Position numbers and translations under genes: made by a program. This document shows, in pieces, positions 33,357-42,270 of a stretch of 58,385 nucleotides of DNA (the stretch's first letter is position 1; each line of letters starts with the position of its first letter). The DNA lies in IMG/VR virus record IMGVR_UViG_3300034104_000851, positions 1 to 58,385 of that record. One strand, 5' to 3'. The notes under the pieces were generated by a model that was not told where the DNA came from, did no database searches, and saw only the letters and a program-made list of their open reading frames with translations. The DNA is from a virus.

Positions 33357-33550
33357 ACCCTGTTGATTACTACGCCGCCGCGCAAGAGCGCCGCCAGCGC
33401 GATAAAATGCTGCGCGATGCCGCGCCTGACCTGTTGGCCGCATTAGAACACGTTGACGCATACCTTGCGCCAGAGGGCGATGAAGAGGACCATTACAACT
33501 ATATCCGCGCAATCATCAAAGGCGCGATTTCAAAAGCACAAGGAGCATAA
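33353..33550 (+). CDS. Early protein 7, APDLLAAL helix protein
   Basis: A 65-aa helical protein with LRDAAPDLLAALEHVDAYL...IRAIIKGAISKAQGA. The APDLLAALE...A(I/A)xKA pattern recurs in many small phage early proteins of unknown role. ATGA overlap with the gene before. Confidence 0.6.
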   Translation: MNPVDYYAAAQERRQRDKMLRDAAPDLLAALEHVDAYLAPEGDEEDHYNYIRAIIKGAISKAQGA

Positions 33551-33551
33551 C

Positions 33552-33785
33552 ATGACACAAGACCGCAACTACCTACGCATGATGCACGACTGCGAATTGT
33601 CGCACTACGCATCGGAAAACGTCCGCACCGAATTAGAATTTGTCCTGCTGGAGCGCCTAGAGCATCTGATAGGCGTTGACGACGAACTAGAGGACGCAAA
33701 GCGCGAGATTGTCGAACTAAACGCACGGCTCGACCGCTGGATGGAACAAGCCAACGCCCTGCAAGCGCAACTAGAGGCCAAATGA
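33552..33785 (+). CDS. Early protein 8, coiled coil
   Basis: A 77-aa acidic protein from MTQDRNYLRMMHDCELSHY, with a clear coil from residue 30 (ERLEHLIGVDDELEDAKREIVELNARLDRWMEQANALQAQLEAK). AGGAG lies nine bases upstream of this start; the longer frame beginning at 33453 overlaps the upstream gene and was rejected. Confidence 0.6.
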   Translation: MTQDRNYLRMMHDCELSHYASENVRTELEFVLLERLEHLIGVDDELEDAKREIVELNARLDRWMEQANALQAQLEAK

Positions 33786-33841
33786 TTGCGGTTATCGCTG
33801 GAGCCGCCCTATTCCTATTAACTTTACTACTGGAGGATTGA
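33782..33841 (+). CDS. Possible 19-aa membrane peptide
   Basis: MIAVIAGAALFLLTLLLED, coupled by ATGA to the gene before and ending three bases before the next start; its tail contains the GGAGG that serves the next gene. Only one hydrophobic helix. It may be no more than leader space. Confidence 0.25.
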   Translation: MIAVIAGAALFLLTLLLED

Positions 33842-33844
33842 CCA

Positions 33845-34045
33845 ATGAACCAATATCAAATTGCAATCATAATGCTGTTAATATCGCAAGGCGTCACGCT
33901 GTTGCTACTATCGGAAGCCATTAAGCGCGGCAGCAAATGGCAAGCCATGTGGACACGCGACACATCGGAACTGCTATTCTGGAAGCGCAACGGCATCCTA
34001 CGCGATCCATTGACAGGCAAATACCGCAAGCGGGATAAAAGCTGA
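33845..34045 (+). CDS. Early membrane protein
   Basis: A 66-aa protein with an N-terminal membrane helix (YQIAIIMLLISQGVTLLLLSEAI) and a basic C-terminal part (LRDPLTGKYRKRDKS). Strong GGAGG upstream. TGATG overlap with the next gene. It could act on the host membrane or on superinfection; no evidence decides. Confidence 0.6.
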   Translation: MNQYQIAIIMLLISQGVTLLLLSEAIKRGSKWQAMWTRDTSELLFWKRNGILRDPLTGKYRKRDKS

Positions 34046-34386
34046 TGGAATACGCCATACGCAAGCAAATAAAGCACCTGTGCGGCTATATCAGCGACAA
34101 ATCCGCTGTGTTGCAGCACATCAACAGGGAACACAATCTACGCCTGACGCTGCGCGACATAGAGGATATAGACGAAGCCACATCACGCCACCGCGCACGG
34201 CGGACAGACCTAGCCGCTATGATACCATCGCCGCTGATTGTGACGCACAAGCACAAGGGGCACGACCCGCTGGCCTTGGCGCTGTTCAAATACCACGCGG
34301 CGCGGACGTTCGGCCCTGAACAAGCCTATTGGTTGGATAGGATGAACGACCGCAAGCCGAAGCCCACCACTACAATCGAACTGTAA
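34045..34386 (+). CDS. Early protein 10, basic hypothetical
   Basis: A 113-aa basic protein, MEYAIRKQIKHLCGYISDKSAVLQHINREHNLRLTLRDIEDIDEATSRHRARRTD... The first 45 residues could form a helix-turn-helix (ISDKSAVLQHINREHNLRLTLRDIEDI), so it is a candidate early DNA-binding protein. Not recognised. Confidence 0.6.
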   Translation: MEYAIRKQIKHLCGYISDKSAVLQHINREHNLRLTLRDIEDIDEATSRHRARRTDLAAMIPSPLIVTHKHKGHDPLALALFKYHAARTFGPEQAYWLDRMNDRKPKPTTTIEL

Positions 34387-34397
34387 AGGACAGACAC

Positions 34398-34547
34398 ATG
34401 ATTAAACCACAACAAGCCGCGCCTATGGGGCGTAAGCATCGCGTTTCATCCGACAGCGCATGGCCGCTGCGCGGACCAGATGGCAAGACCTTCGCGGAAC
34501 GCCGCGCAGAACGCGAAAAGGAGCAAAGCAAATGCCTAGACCAATGA
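34398..34547 (+). CDS. Early protein 11, small basic
   Basis: A 49-aa protein, MIKPQQAAPMGRKHRVSSDSAWPLRGPDGKTFAERRAEREKEQSKCLDQ, with AAGGA upstream. Its end contains the AAAGGAG site for the next gene, which it overlaps by 16 bases. Confidence 0.45.
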   Translation: MIKPQQAAPMGRKHRVSSDSAWPLRGPDGKTFAERRAEREKEQSKCLDQ

Positions 34548-34717
34548 CATACCCAATCGGAACGCTGGCCGTAGGCGAGAGCGCCACCATGCCAGCCACA
34601 AAGAAGGGCGATGCCAAGCGCACCAGCCGCAACGTGAGCCAATACGGCATCCGCAACGGTAAAGCCTTCAAGTGCCGCACTGTGGGCGGCGTAACCTTCA
34701 TAACTAGATGGATGTAA
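34532..34717 (+). CDS. Early protein 12, small basic
   Basis: A 61-aa protein, MPRPMTYPIGTLAVGESATMPATKKGDAKRTSRNVSQYGIRNGKAFKCRTVGGVTFITRWM. IRNGKAFKCRTVGGVTFITR is a pattern seen in short phage proteins where the C-terminal strands may bind DNA. AAGGAG lies upstream. Confidence 0.6.
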   Translation: MPRPMTYPIGTLAVGESATMPATKKGDAKRTSRNVSQYGIRNGKAFKCRTVGGVTFITRWM

Positions 34718-34721
34718 GCAA

Positions 34722-34901
34722 ATGACAGATCAAAACGGATATATGAAACTAACGCGCACCCCTGCGGTGCGGTCGCCTAGAGACCCAAACACTTTTACCA
34801 ACCACCTTACCACCGAAAGCGGCGGGATAGGCGAAAGGGTGACAGACGAAACCGCGACGCACTATCTGGTGCATCACTTTTGGATCGAAGAAAAGAAATG
34901 A
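34722..34901 (+). CDS. Early protein 13, hypothetical
   Basis: A 59-aa frame, MTDQNGYMKLTRTPAVRSPRDPNTFTNHLTTESGGIGERVTDETATHYLVHHFWIEEKK. It closes the gap between two genes and overlaps the next by ATGA, which supports it. Not recognised. Confidence 0.5.
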   Translation: MTDQNGYMKLTRTPAVRSPRDPNTFTNHLTTESGGIGERVTDETATHYLVHHFWIEEKK

Positions 34902-35290
34902 CCAATATAAGCGAATGGGGCGCAGTCATGCGCCTAGCCAGACGCGCTGCGCTGTTGGCCGGCGAAGAACAGCGCCGCCTTGGGCGTGTGACGGAACAGG
35001 AAGATAGCAGCATCATGCTGTATACCGACGACCCGACAACGGCGGGGCTGTTCGCCCGCAATTCCGACATGGCTGCAATGTGCAAGACCAGCGGCATTGA
35101 AGGCGTGTGCATCGTCATGGGTGACAAGTTTCCGCCAGCAGCGCATGAAGCCGAGCGTTCCGACCCTGAACTGCCGCGCGTTGCTGCGATGTGGTTCCCC
35201 GCCAATGGCGACAAATGCCCCCGCTGCCGCCTGTTCAGGCGCACGACAGGCGAAATATGCAACCCATGCCAAAGGAAATTAGCAGCATGA
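34898..35290 (+). CDS. Early protein 14 with C-terminal zinc ribbon
   Basis: A 130-aa protein. The C-terminal KCPRCRLFRRTTGEICNPCQ is a four-Cys zinc finger like that at the end of isoleucyl-tRNA synthetases and FPG glycosylases. The N-terminal part is helical and basic. The ATG in an ATGA overlap is preferred to an upstream in-frame start. Nucleic-acid binding is likely. Confidence 0.6.
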   Translation: MTNISEWGAVMRLARRAALLAGEEQRRLGRVTEQEDSSIMLYTDDPTTAGLFARNSDMAAMCKTSGIEGVCIVMGDKFPPAAHEAERSDPELPRVAAMWFPANGDKCPRCRLFRRTTGEICNPCQRKLAA

Positions 35291-35523
35291 CCAATGACAA
35301 AGACAGCGAAGACGCACTGACTATCGCCTACTTGTTAGGCGTTAAGCACGGCAGATCTGAGCAGAACACACAGACCGATGCGCTAAAGGCGGCAGGTGCG
35401 GCTATCCGTGGGTTGCTGGATATAACTTCGGAATACAATCTCGACAGCGAACAGGCTGGCCGTGCGTATGCAGCACTTCATAAAATAGGCACAGCACTCG
35501 CAGCACTGAAACAAAGCAAATGA
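35287..35523 (+). CDS. Early protein 15, helical
   Basis: A 78-aa helical protein, MTNDKDSEDALTIAYLLGVKHGRSEQNTQTDALKAAGAAIRGLLDITSEYN... Coupled by ATGA on both sides. The DALTIAYLxGxxxG stretch is common in small phage proteins of unknown role. Confidence 0.55.
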   Translation: MTNDKDSEDALTIAYLLGVKHGRSEQNTQTDALKAAGAAIRGLLDITSEYNLDSEQAGRAYAALHKIGTALAALKQSK

Positions 35524-35759
35524 CCGACGATACAAAGCAGGAACGCGAGGAGGTGGCCGACAAATGGATTGACCTTAATACGTGGCATGTATTGAGACGT
35601 CGTTCCTGCACACTACTAGATGAAGCTGAATACCTCCAACGCCGAGGGCAACGCACCAAAGCAAAGCAGGTATGGTTAGAACTTGGGCCACTCAACCGCT
35701 ACTTGAGGTCGGTTAAGGTGCGCGGCCTTGACTTTGATAACGGAAAGGAAAGCAAATGA
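35520..35759 (+). CDS. Early protein 16, hypothetical
   Basis: A 79-aa charged protein, MTDDTKQEREEVADKWIDLNTWHVLRRRSCTLLDEAEYLQRRGQRTKAKQVW... Coupled by ATGA on both sides. Mostly helical; not recognised. Confidence 0.55.
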   Translation: MTDDTKQEREEVADKWIDLNTWHVLRRRSCTLLDEAEYLQRRGQRTKAKQVWLELGPLNRYLRSVKVRGLDFDNGKESK

Positions 35760-35956
35760 CAGACCATGATGATGAGGACGACGAATTGGCACTGCCCGAA
35801 CGATACATCGAACGCGCAGGCGAAACCTTAGCCTACCGCTTGATGGAATATCTGGAATTTCTGGGCGTGATAGGCAAGGACCATGTGTCTTACTTGCGCT
35901 ACCCGCCCATTGAATTGATCGAGGACGCCGAAAAGGCGTTGAGGGATGAGGAATAA
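35756..35956 (+). CDS. Early protein 17, acidic, last of operon
   Basis: A 66-aa acidic protein, MTDHDDEDDELALPERYIERAGETLAYRLMEYLEFLGVIGKDHVSYLRYPPIELIEDAEKALRDEE. Net charge strongly negative, the kind of composition seen in DNA-mimic inhibitors, though nothing more supports that. It stops six bases before the terminator. Confidence 0.55.
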   Translation: MTDHDDEDDELALPERYIERAGETLAYRLMEYLEFLGVIGKDHVSYLRYPPIELIEDAEKALRDEE

Positions 35957-35961
35957 ATAAA

Positions 35962-35994
35962 AAGCCCCCTGCGGAGTGAGGACGCAGGGGGCTT
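35962..35994. terminator. Strong convergent terminator
   Basis: A perfect 12-bp stem, AAGCCCCCTGCG and CGCAGGGGGCTT, with a nine-base loop. On the minus strand TTTATTTATT follows, good for ending the primase operon. On the plus strand the tail is A-rich, so early transcripts may stop less well. Confidence 0.75.
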
Positions 35995-36052
35995 AAAAAG
36001 GTCAGCGGAGCATCACCGACCCTATCCATATATCATTGCAACCAAATGGTTG

Positions 36053-38398
36053 TCAATTCTTGCCTATCGACGGCATGATGCTCGACTTAGGCAAGTCTTC
36101 CGCCAAGCGGCGCAAGTCTGATTTGTTCCCTTTTTTCACGTCTGGCGCGACAAAGATATGTTTCTTGGTCACATATTCAGTCGAACCGATCCGGCCCATG
36201 TCAACCCAGCCAGCTTCTTTGAGCGCATGAAGCAGCGCCGCCTGTGGTATCTTGACGCCAGCAGGGACGTTAATCGCCAGCGCGTCACAGATGCGATGGA
36301 AAGGCCCACCAATGACACCATTGGCAAACACACCCGCCCTTTCGCGCATCATGTCCACAAGATAGCTTTCCGCGACGCTCATGCCATGCTCGACCATGTT
36401 CAGCTTCCATTCGGTCACTGGCGGCGCAGCCGCAGGGTTGAACGCCGACACGTCGCGCTGATGCAGCCAAGCGGCGCACTTCTCATAGCCGCCGCTTTCA
36501 TACCAGCCCCACAGCTTTTTGGCTGCGGTCGGCGTCATACGCGGCGCGCGCGTCCACACGCAGAACCAGCGCCTGTCCTGTGTCGGTAGCGTGATAGGCA
36601 GCGGATCGTTCGTGTAGGCAATCACCATCAGGCGGTTGACCAAGTCGTAAGGGTGCATACCCTTGCGGTTGACCGACAGCGTTTCAGGCGGTGCGGCGAT
36701 AAGCGGCTTTAGCTTGTTAGCCATAGCGCGACGTTCGCGTGCCTCTGGCTCCTTCAACTCGTTCAGGATGACAACTTCAGCCTCAAGCGCATAACCCCAC
36801 TGGCTGTCCAACCCGCCAGCCTCAATGACTGACCTGTTGCGCCAGTGCTGACCGCCAAGCGCCCACAGGAACGGCTGGAACATACTGTCCTTACCAGCGC
36901 CTTCATCGCCGCCAATCAGGATGGCATGGTTAATCTTGACGCTAGGGTGCTGTATCTTGAACGCCATAGCGTCAAGGATGTGGTCTAACTCGACATCATC
37001 CGCCACCAGACTGCGGCAATGCTCTAGCCAAGGTTCGACATCATGGTCTGCAATCTTGTCGCTGCCCGACACATCAGGCCGTCCGTCTGTCCAGCGATTG
37101 CCGTAGACAAGCCCATCACGCGTCACCAGCACGTCATCGCCAGCGGCGAACGTCACAGCCGACAGCGCAGGGGCGCCGCGATCCTGACGGCGCTCATCAT
37201 AATAGATGGACGCCTGCACGCGGTTTGTCTTCTTGTGTATGGAACGGCAGTCAACGTGACGGAACAACGCGTTAAAGACGTTGCGGGCTATCTCTTGACG
37301 CGTCACCATGTCAAAATAGCTATCGTCGGACTGGATGTATGCGAAACGCTCGAACCATTCGCTTTGTTCCAGCCGTCCTGCCTCTTTCTTTTCGACCTCA
37401 CGCACACGCGCTGCGGCCTCATCAGGGAAGGCTTCGGTCGGCGCGATTTTCTCATACATCGACGCCAGACGTTCAGCGATTAGTTCGTCACGCAAGCCCG
37501 GCGTTACCTTCGGGCCACCTTCATTGGCTACCCAATCAAGGAACGTGCGGCTGTCTAAGTCTTGGCAATGCCCATGATAGCAGCAGAACGAACGATCCAG
37601 CGGCTTGTAGCGCGCCTCGACCATGCCGTCGCTGTGTTGCTCATGGTTAGGGCAGACGATGCCGCACCAGCCGTCAGCGTTAGGATGGCTAAGGACTAGG
37701 TTGTTGTCCGCAAGCCATGTGAGGACGTTGTCCAACCCATTGTCGCGCAACTGCACAGCTTTATATTCGGCTGTGTCGCCTTCTTCTGGCGTAACGTCCA
37801 GCGCCTTGCAGATTTCGTCCAGCGTGTATTCCCGCTCAGGGTTGAACGATACCAGACGCGCAGGAAAGTTATTGCGCCCTTGCTTCAGGTTGACGCTGCC
37901 GGGGATGCGGCAGTTGCGGACGGCGTTAGTCGCACCGGGATCAGTGTAGCCAGCGTCCGCAATGGCCTTGATGGCAGCGCAGAAGTCGCCCTTGCGTGGC
38001 TGTTCGCTGAACGCGTAACCCCATTGGAACGAACCTTCGCTGGTTTCCAATATCCATGTCGGGTCAAGCGGCGGCGTCTTTGACTTAGTGCCGACATCGT
38101 CCAGCATCATAAACAACACATACTCGACGTTGCTGGACTTGGCGGCTGGCTTGCCGTCTACAAAGCGGCCAACGATGAACGAACCTGTGTTGACATACCA
38201 TGCCTCGCCTTCTTTCATGCGGGTCTTTTCTGGCAGGAACGCAGGAAACGTCGCCTTCGGCGCGCCGTCTGCGTGGAATATCATGTTGCCGTCGCTGTCG
38301 TGTTGCGGCTTCTGCCGCACCACAAGGGCTGTCTCGCCGACGTTGTCCGTCGCCAAGCCAGTTATGTATTCTATGAATTTCGTGCGATCCTCACTCAT
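36053..38398 (-). CDS. Primase/helicase, RepB-primase plus DUF5906-type ATPase
   Basis: A 781-aa replication protein. N-terminal third: TWILETSEGSFQWGYAFSEQP ... NAVRNCRIPGSVNLKQ is typical of RepB-type primase domains. A zinc-binding segment follows (CPNHEQH...CCYHGHC). The C-terminal ATPase has Walker A IGGDEGAGKDSMFQPF near residue 500 and VVILNELKEPEARERR, like DUF5906/SF3-type phage helicases. MSEDRTKF is chosen because GAGGAG lies six bases upstream. It follows the polymerase gene by 11 bases. It would lay primers and unwind DNA at the fork. Confidence 0.8.
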   Translation of the reverse strand: MSEDRTKFIEYITGLATDNVGETALVVRQKPQHDSDGNMIFHADGAPKATFPAFLPEKTRMKEGEAWYVNTGSFIVGRFVDGKPAAKSSNVEYVLFMMLDDVGTKSKTPPLDPTWILETSEGSFQWGYAFSEQPRKGDFCAAIKAIADAGYTDPGATNAVRNCRIPGSVNLKQGRNNFPARLVSFNPEREYTLDEICKALDVTPEEGDTAEYKAVQLRDNGLDNVLTWLADNNLVLSHPNADGWCGIVCPNHEQHSDGMVEARYKPLDRSFCCYHGHCQDLDSRTFLDWVANEGGPKVTPGLRDELIAERLASMYEKIAPTEAFPDEAAARVREVEKKEAGRLEQSEWFERFAYIQSDDSYFDMVTRQEIARNVFNALFRHVDCRSIHKKTNRVQASIYYDERRQDRGAPALSAVTFAAGDDVLVTRDGLVYGNRWTDGRPDVSGSDKIADHDVEPWLEHCRSLVADDVELDHILDAMAFKIQHPSVKINHAILIGGDEGAGKDSMFQPFLWALGGQHWRNRSVIEAGGLDSQWGYALEAEVVILNELKEPEARERRAMANKLKPLIAAPPETLSVNRKGMHPYDLVNRLMVIAYTNDPLPITLPTQDRRWFCVWTRAPRMTPTAAKKLWGWYESGGYEKCAAWLHQRDVSAFNPAAAPPVTEWKLNMVEHGMSVAESYLVDMMRERAGVFANGVIGGPFHRICDALAINVPAGVKIPQAALLHALKEAGWVDMGRIGSTEYVTKKHIFVAPDVKKGNKSDLRRLAEDLPKSSIMPSIGKN

Positions 38399-38409
38399 CG
38401 CTTGCTCCT

Positions 38410-40365
38410 CTATTTGCCGTATCGTTCCATTATTGCCACTTCTGCGTTCAGGGGTAAACCCGACGCCCAAGGTGGCGGCTCACACATAATCTGCACCAGC
38501 CGCGCTGCGGCGGCTTCGGCTTCATCCTCTGGCACTTCCAAGACAATTTCATCGTGGATGTGCAGCACTACGTTATCCAATCGACGCAAGGCGTGGCGCA
38601 GCAAGTCGTTAGCGACAGCCTGCGTGATATTCTCACACGCCAGACCGCGCCACAGCCGCGCCCTAGGCCATTCCTTAGCGTCTGCGGCTGGCTTCCATGA
38701 AGCCTTGGCATAGGTCAGATTGCCTTCCTCGTCGAAACGGGCGAAAGGATAACATAACACACGTCCAGACGGAAGCGCATACCAAAGATGCAATCCATCA
38801 AATAAATATGTGACGCGGCCAATGGTAAACTCACGGCCCTTGTTCCGCATGGCGCGCATATAGGTGTCCTCAAGGCCAGACCAGTAAGGCACAGCCCACT
38901 TGTTAGCCCTGCGCCATGCGTCCACCATGCGCTTCGCGTCGCTCTCCGACATCAGCAAGCCGTAGATGCGGCCCATGCTGGCGAACGCACCGACGCCGCC
39001 TGCAAAGCCGCACGCCAACTCTTGAACCTTCCCGATCTGGCGCTGGTCTTTATCGACCTCATCATAGCTGACATGAAAGGTCGCCATAGCGTTGTGCTTG
39101 TAAACGTCCTCACCCTTGGCAAAGATGTCCAGCTTGTTCACACCAAAGATGCTGTTGGACGCCCACGGCGTCACCCGCGCTTCAATGGCAGCCCAATCGG
39201 CAACGACCAGCCGCTTGCCTTTGTCGGCCATCAGCGCAGGGCGTAGCATACCTTTCAGCACGTCCGTCACGCGGCGGCCATGCTCAGGCACGATCTGGTG
39301 CCCGCGCACCATAGCCTGCCGCACTAATGCAGGGTCGGCGGCGCACTTTCTTGGGAAGTTGTGGACCTGAAGCCCAAATGATGAAGCGCGGCCAGTAGCA
39401 CTGCCTCCTGCAAATACAAATGCTCCTCTAACTCGAAAATCTTCCTCATCAGCAAGCGCCGCGGCACGCTGGAATTTTGCCACGGACGATGCCCAGAGAT
39501 CGTCCGCGCACTGGATGACTTCTGCAACTTCCGCCGGAACTTCATCAGGGTTTTCCTCCGCCAGCACGAGTAGGTTAGCGCGCACGTTCTTGTCAATGGA
39601 CAGCTTCTCAACGCCGTCCTTCATCACAGTTGCCACGGCCACGGCCTGCGGCCCTACCCTGTCCAGCACCCACGCCTTCATCTTGGGGCTGCGGACGGAC
39701 TTAATCTCGCCCTTCGTCACCTCTGCGACGATGTCCTGTATCTCGACCATCTCTTCTTGGGCGTAACGCACAGCAGCCAGCGCCAGCGGCCTGTCGAGCA
39801 ACACGCCACGGTCGTTAATCCGTTCGTTGGTGTGATAGTCGGCCAACTCTTCCGCCGACAGCGGACGCTGCGCCTGCGCGATAGCGCGCATGGCCCGAAC
39901 GTCCTGTTCGCAATAATCAACCATCTCCTGCATCAGCGTCGCGTCCTCACGAAACGTGCCGTCTGATTGCGGGATGGACAGCAAGCGGATCAGTTGTCCG
40001 CCGCGATGGTCTTTCTTCATGGTCGCGCCAGCGAAGCGGCCCACATCCTCAAGGCTACCCGGCGCGCAGTTGGCGCGGGCTTGCGCTGCGGTGCAGTAGA
40101 ACTGCTCCAGCTTGAAATCGACCTGAAGGACATACCAGAATATCAGGCGCTCGAACGCTGCGTTGTGCGCGTACACCAGCCCCTTGTGGTCACGCACGGC
40201 TTGCGGGAAAGGCTCACCGGGGAGCCACGTCCGCACGTCTTCGTCATCAAATGCGTAGGACATACACAGCACGTCGGTGCTGGCGTCCTGCGCGTAATTA
40301 TAGACGCCGCGGCTGCGAAGGTCGCAACGGCTGCGCGTCTCAAAATCAACCCATAATTTAGACAT
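38410..40365 (-). CDS. DNA polymerase, family A
   Basis: A 651-aa polymerase with proofreading. Exonuclease motifs: WVDFETRS near residue 6, YAHNAAFERL near 65, YCEQDVRAM near 155. Polymerase motifs: A, ADWAAIEARV near 395; B, RQIGKVQELACGFAGG near 445; C, LHIHDEIVLEV near 615. MSKLWVDFETRS is the best start. It follows the possible ssDNA-binding gene, with a hairpin between them. It is the replicative polymerase. Confidence 0.92.
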   Translation of the reverse strand: MSKLWVDFETRSRCDLRSRGVYNYAQDASTDVLCMSYAFDDEDVRTWLPGEPFPQAVRDHKGLVYAHNAAFERLIFWYVLQVDFKLEQFYCTAAQARANCAPGSLEDVGRFAGATMKKDHRGGQLIRLLSIPQSDGTFREDATLMQEMVDYCEQDVRAMRAIAQAQRPLSAEELADYHTNERINDRGVLLDRPLALAAVRYAQEEMVEIQDIVAEVTKGEIKSVRSPKMKAWVLDRVGPQAVAVATVMKDGVEKLSIDKNVRANLLVLAEENPDEVPAEVAEVIQCADDLWASSVAKFQRAAALADEEDFRVRGAFVFAGGSATGRASSFGLQVHNFPRKCAADPALVRQAMVRGHQIVPEHGRRVTDVLKGMLRPALMADKGKRLVVADWAAIEARVTPWASNSIFGVNKLDIFAKGEDVYKHNAMATFHVSYDEVDKDQRQIGKVQELACGFAGGVGAFASMGRIYGLLMSESDAKRMVDAWRRANKWAVPYWSGLEDTYMRAMRNKGREFTIGRVTYLFDGLHLWYALPSGRVLCYPFARFDEEGNLTYAKASWKPAADAKEWPRARLWRGLACENITQAVANDLLRHALRRLDNVVLHIHDEIVLEVPEDEAEAAAARLVQIMCEPPPWASGLPLNAEVAIMERYGK

Positions 40366-40390
40366 AGAAGTTCTCACTCTTCTGCTACTC

Positions 40391-40414
40391 GCCGGGGTGG
40401 TGGATCACCCCGGC
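40391..40414. other. Intergenic hairpin before the polymerase gene
   Basis: A nine-pair perfect stem, GCCGGGGTG and CACCCCGGC, with a six-base loop, between the ssDNA-binding candidate and the polymerase. No T tract follows on the minus strand, so it is more likely an mRNA processing or partial attenuation site than a full terminator. Confidence 0.5.
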
Positions 40415-40425
40415 TTTCGCACCCC

Positions 40426-41088
40426 TTAAACTACGCGACGACGACGACGCGCACCTTCAGCGGCTTCAGGTTCAGCGGCGACTTCCAACTCCGCATCCTC
40501 TGTTTCTTCGACTGCATTTGCGTCCATCGACACCCAATCGGTGATGTCAAAGATAGGCGTATAGATGCGGCCATAGGTCTTGTGCTGGTAATGCTCTGAC
40601 GACAGCGAGAGCAACGGCACAGGCTTAGTCTGGTCCTTGTCCACCTGATCGGCGATGGCAACGGCCAATGCCTGCACAGCGCGTTTGCCGCCGACTGATG
40701 TAGCCGTGAAGCGCGCCTGCATGTCCTTGTCTTCGCCGTTGGTGCAGACCAGCATCATGCCGACTTGCATTTCCCAACCGCGCGTTGCGCCTGATGGCGC
40801 TGGCTCCAACTCTGGCAGCGGCTCTGACACTGGCACCAGCTTTTCAGCCAGCACTTCGCCGTTGCCCCATGCGATGTAGCCATGAACGAACGAAAACGGA
40901 TTAGCGGCCCACAGGCTGCCGTCTTCAACTTCGGTCTGGTCTGCACCGAAAACCCAATGGCCTGTCTTGTCCATCTTTAGGATGACTGTGCCGCCCGGCG
41001 CAACTTCCGATTGGATGGAACGCAACGCGCCGGAGAGGGACTGAACGGACGGCAAGTTAGCGCCGCCAAAAGTAGTGATATTTGACAT
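40426..41088 (-). CDS. Possible ssDNA-binding protein, full-length copy
   Basis: The complete 220-aa protein. The first 145 residues are moderately beta-rich (GGTVILKMDKTGHWVFGAD, GWEMQVGMMLVCTNGEDKDMQARFTATS), followed by a linker and an acidic tail (ETEDAELEVAAEPEAAEG) capped by ARRRRRVV. An acidic C-terminus is common in phage ssDNA-binding proteins, but here it ends in five Arg. The place between a DUF2800 nuclease and the polymerase is where DUF2815 proteins occur. Function remains inference. Confidence 0.6.
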   Translation of the reverse strand: MSNITTFGGANLPSVQSLSGALRSIQSEVAPGGTVILKMDKTGHWVFGADQTEVEDGSLWAANPFSFVHGYIAWGNGEVLAEKLVPVSEPLPELEPAPSGATRGWEMQVGMMLVCTNGEDKDMQARFTATSVGGKRAVQALAVAIADQVDKDQTKPVPLLSLSSEHYQHKTYGRIYTPIFDITDWVSMDANAVEETEDAELEVAAEPEAAEGARRRRRVV

Positions 41089-41106
41089 TGTATTGTACCT
41101 TTTCTG

Positions 41107-42240
41107 TTACTGGATTTTAGACATAGCTTTGGTAAGCGTCTGTCCGATTTGCAAAACCGCTGGCCGAGGATCATTCTCCGGCGCAAGGGTAGAGCCTGTT
41201 GAGACGGCGACAACTAAGTTCGCCGGCAATTCTAATTTGTTTTTTTTCAGCGCCTTCTTCAAAGCCTTTTCTGCTTGCGCTGGCGACAACGGCTTGGGTT
41301 CGCCCCATGCCTCAATACCAGCAAGAGTCATAAATGCTACAGCCTCATCCTCATTTGTCCACTGTCTTGTGGCGCGTTTGTTGACCAGCTTCCAGCCGGG
41401 GACTTTGCGCCCCTCTTCCAGAAGCCCGTGCGCCATCTGCTGCAAATCCTTGATGAACGCCTCAATCAGCGGCGCCTGTTCAAGATAGTGTGCAATCTGG
41501 TCAATCGGCAGCGCGTCCATCTTGGCTTTCAGTGCGCGGTCTACCGCGCCTGTCATCACAGGACAAATGGGCTTGGCCGCGCACCACTTGCAATGGTCGC
41601 CTGACGCCAACGGCGCGTCTGGGCGCATGGCAATCTTAACGGCGGCGGCAAGTTCTTTCTCAAACGCGTCAACGCGTGCAAGGTCAGTCACCCACCGCTT
41701 GACGAACGGTGGTTGTACAATGATTAGTTCGACTTCTTTTGCACCCTCGAAAGCCCAAGCCGTATCCGCCGTGCGTTTAGCCGCCGCAGCGTAGAAGAGT
41801 AGCTGGCTGTTTTCTTCGACTTCGACAGCCACGCCATCGCCAAACTTCCAATCCAGAACGACCGCTCGATCACCAAGGCGACCAAGAAGATCGGTAGAAC
41901 CAAAAACGTCAGGCAGAAAATCACCAAAACCAACCCGGCTTTCAACCGCATATTCCATCTCCCCCTTGGGGTCTATCTCGTCCAGCGCACGCAGCGCGGG
42001 TATCAGCTTGTCATCAACCAGTGCTTCAGTCAGCACGGTCTTCTCATAGGTGGTGCCGACCATGCTGTACGGATCAAGGTCACGCTCTAATATGGTGGCT
42101 ATGGTGTCGTGCAGGAGCGTGCCTTCGTCGGCGTAGCTGCTGCTGGGCTTCGGCGGTACAGTGTCCACCAGCGCCACGCTGCCGGGGCAGGCGATGACGC
42201 GTTTGGCGGTCGAGCCGCCGACTATCTTACTATGCTGCAT
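41107..42240 (-). CDS. DUF2800-like PD-(D/E)XK nuclease, genome B
   Basis: A 377-aa counterpart of the nuclease at 436-1557, with the same FGSTDLLG, VVLDWKFGDG and CKWCAAKPICPVM motifs. A four-residue insertion (KKALKKNK region near 355) is a small tandem duplication of a Lys-rich segment. The start has AAGGAAGG upstream and the conserved promoter behind it. Confidence 0.75.
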   Translation of the reverse strand: MQHSKIVGGSTAKRVIACPGSVALVDTVPPKPSSSYADEGTLLHDTIATILERDLDPYSMVGTTYEKTVLTEALVDDKLIPALRALDEIDPKGEMEYAVESRVGFGDFLPDVFGSTDLLGRLGDRAVVLDWKFGDGVAVEVEENSQLLFYAAAAKRTADTAWAFEGAKEVELIIVQPPFVKRWVTDLARVDAFEKELAAAVKIAMRPDAPLASGDHCKWCAAKPICPVMTGAVDRALKAKMDALPIDQIAHYLEQAPLIEAFIKDLQQMAHGLLEEGRKVPGWKLVNKRATRQWTNEDEAVAFMTLAGIEAWGEPKPLSPAQAEKALKKALKKNKLELPANLVVAVSTGSTLAPENDPRPAVLQIGQTLTKAMSKIQ

Positions 42241-42270
42241 ACTGAACCTTCCTTTACTGTTTGAACTGCC

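Noticed and set aside
33453-33551. Longer N-terminus for the coiled-coil early protein
   Set aside because: It would overlap the upstream gene by about 100 bases, and AGGAG precedes the internal ATG at 33552.
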